Source of the DNA: an uncultured Clostridia bacterium
Lineage (GTDB): Bacteria > Bacillota > Clostridia > Christensenellales > CAG-917
Direction of reading: 5' to 3'
Length of the DNA stretch: 41,342 bases
NCBI GenBank assembly: GCA_947382865.1
Contig: CANDBF010000012.1
Location: forward strand, 1 to 41,342
Positions 41,228-41,342 of the stretch are shown here, one piece after another (position 1 is the stretch's first letter; each line of letters opens with the position of its first letter). A program made the translations under genes and the position numbers. The notes below the pieces were generated by a model. That model did no database searches. It had not been told where the DNA came from and saw nothing but the letters and a program-made list of their open reading frames with translations.

Positions 41228-41342
41228 ACCTTATCAGGTCGGGGGTAACGTGCACTATAATGGGTGTACGTCGGGTACTCTAAAATTAATAGCCCACCCC
41301 TTCCCTTCGGGCTTTCCCCTCCCGCTCGGAATAGGAACGCTT
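41228..41342 (+). repeat. Dispersed repeat block B, cut by window end
   Basis: Aligns over its whole length with 26512-26625: ACCTTATCA at the left, CGGGTACTCTAAA in the middle, CTTCCCTTCGGGCTTT and ATAGGAACG at the right. Both copies sit in non-coding DNA. The repeat continues beyond the window. Confidence 0.7.

Overview
The window comes from a spore-forming member of the Clostridia (Firmicutes), most likely an uncultured gut-type lineage. It carries yabP, yabQ, spoIIR and the sleB-ypeB pair, so the organism makes endospores. It also has the Firmicutes glycogen set with the paired subunits GlgC and GlgD, an OmpR-type two-component system, and the conserved block mrnC-rlmB-sigma factor. GC content is moderate. 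I see no rRNA, tRNA, CRISPR array, prophage or intact transposase.

Layout. 1-11.2 kb (minus strand): glycogen metabolism, transcribed glgB, glgC, glgD, glgA from a clear sigma-A promoter at 11142-11170, followed by an ABC exporter and glgP. 11.3-14.7 kb: ispE, and divergently a response regulator and sensor kinase. 14.7-15.8 kb: an AT-rich island with a small HTH regulator, two small ORFs and dispersed repeats. 15.8-22.4 kb (minus): lysS, greA, amaP, a short alaS without its C-terminal domain, and a condensation-like acyltransferase. 22.5-23.6 kb: yabP, yabQ and an unknown gene. 23.6-25.2 kb (minus): a cobalamin riboswitch controlling a DUF4430 lipoprotein and an ECF substrate-binding subunit. 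25.3-27.1 kb: a zinc-ribbon membrane protein, then 0.7 kb of repeats. 27.1-30.2 kb: ypeB and sleB, with divergent spoIIR. 30.3-32.6 kb: a helical unknown, an HTH repressor and a BspA-like lipoprotein that share an operator region. 32.7-34.6 kb: mrnC, rlmB and a SigH-like factor. 34.6-41.1 kb (minus): an unusual four-gene operon made of a divergent release-factor homologue, a superfamily 1 helicase, a coiled-coil protein and a GLUG-repeat membrane protein.

Two things stand out. First, a 126-127 nt hairpin repeat lies exactly at the 3' ends of ypeB and lysS, and half of a third copy lies at the end of glgP. Between copies the stem sequences differ but stay complementary, while the 30-nt tip is identical. 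It sits beside a second, unrelated dispersed repeat. Second, the release-factor/helicase/coiled-coil/GLUG operon has 4-bp overlaps at two of its three junctions, and its release factor keeps the catalytic GGQ but has lost both stop-codon-reading motifs. I know of no described system with this composition.

Other points: several genes (ispE, mrnC, spoIIR, the release-factor homologue) have no Shine-Dalgarno sequence and have a plausible -10 element only 5-7 nt before the ATG, which suggests leaderless mRNAs. Two decayed C-terminal ends of BspA-like surface proteins lie in gene gaps.
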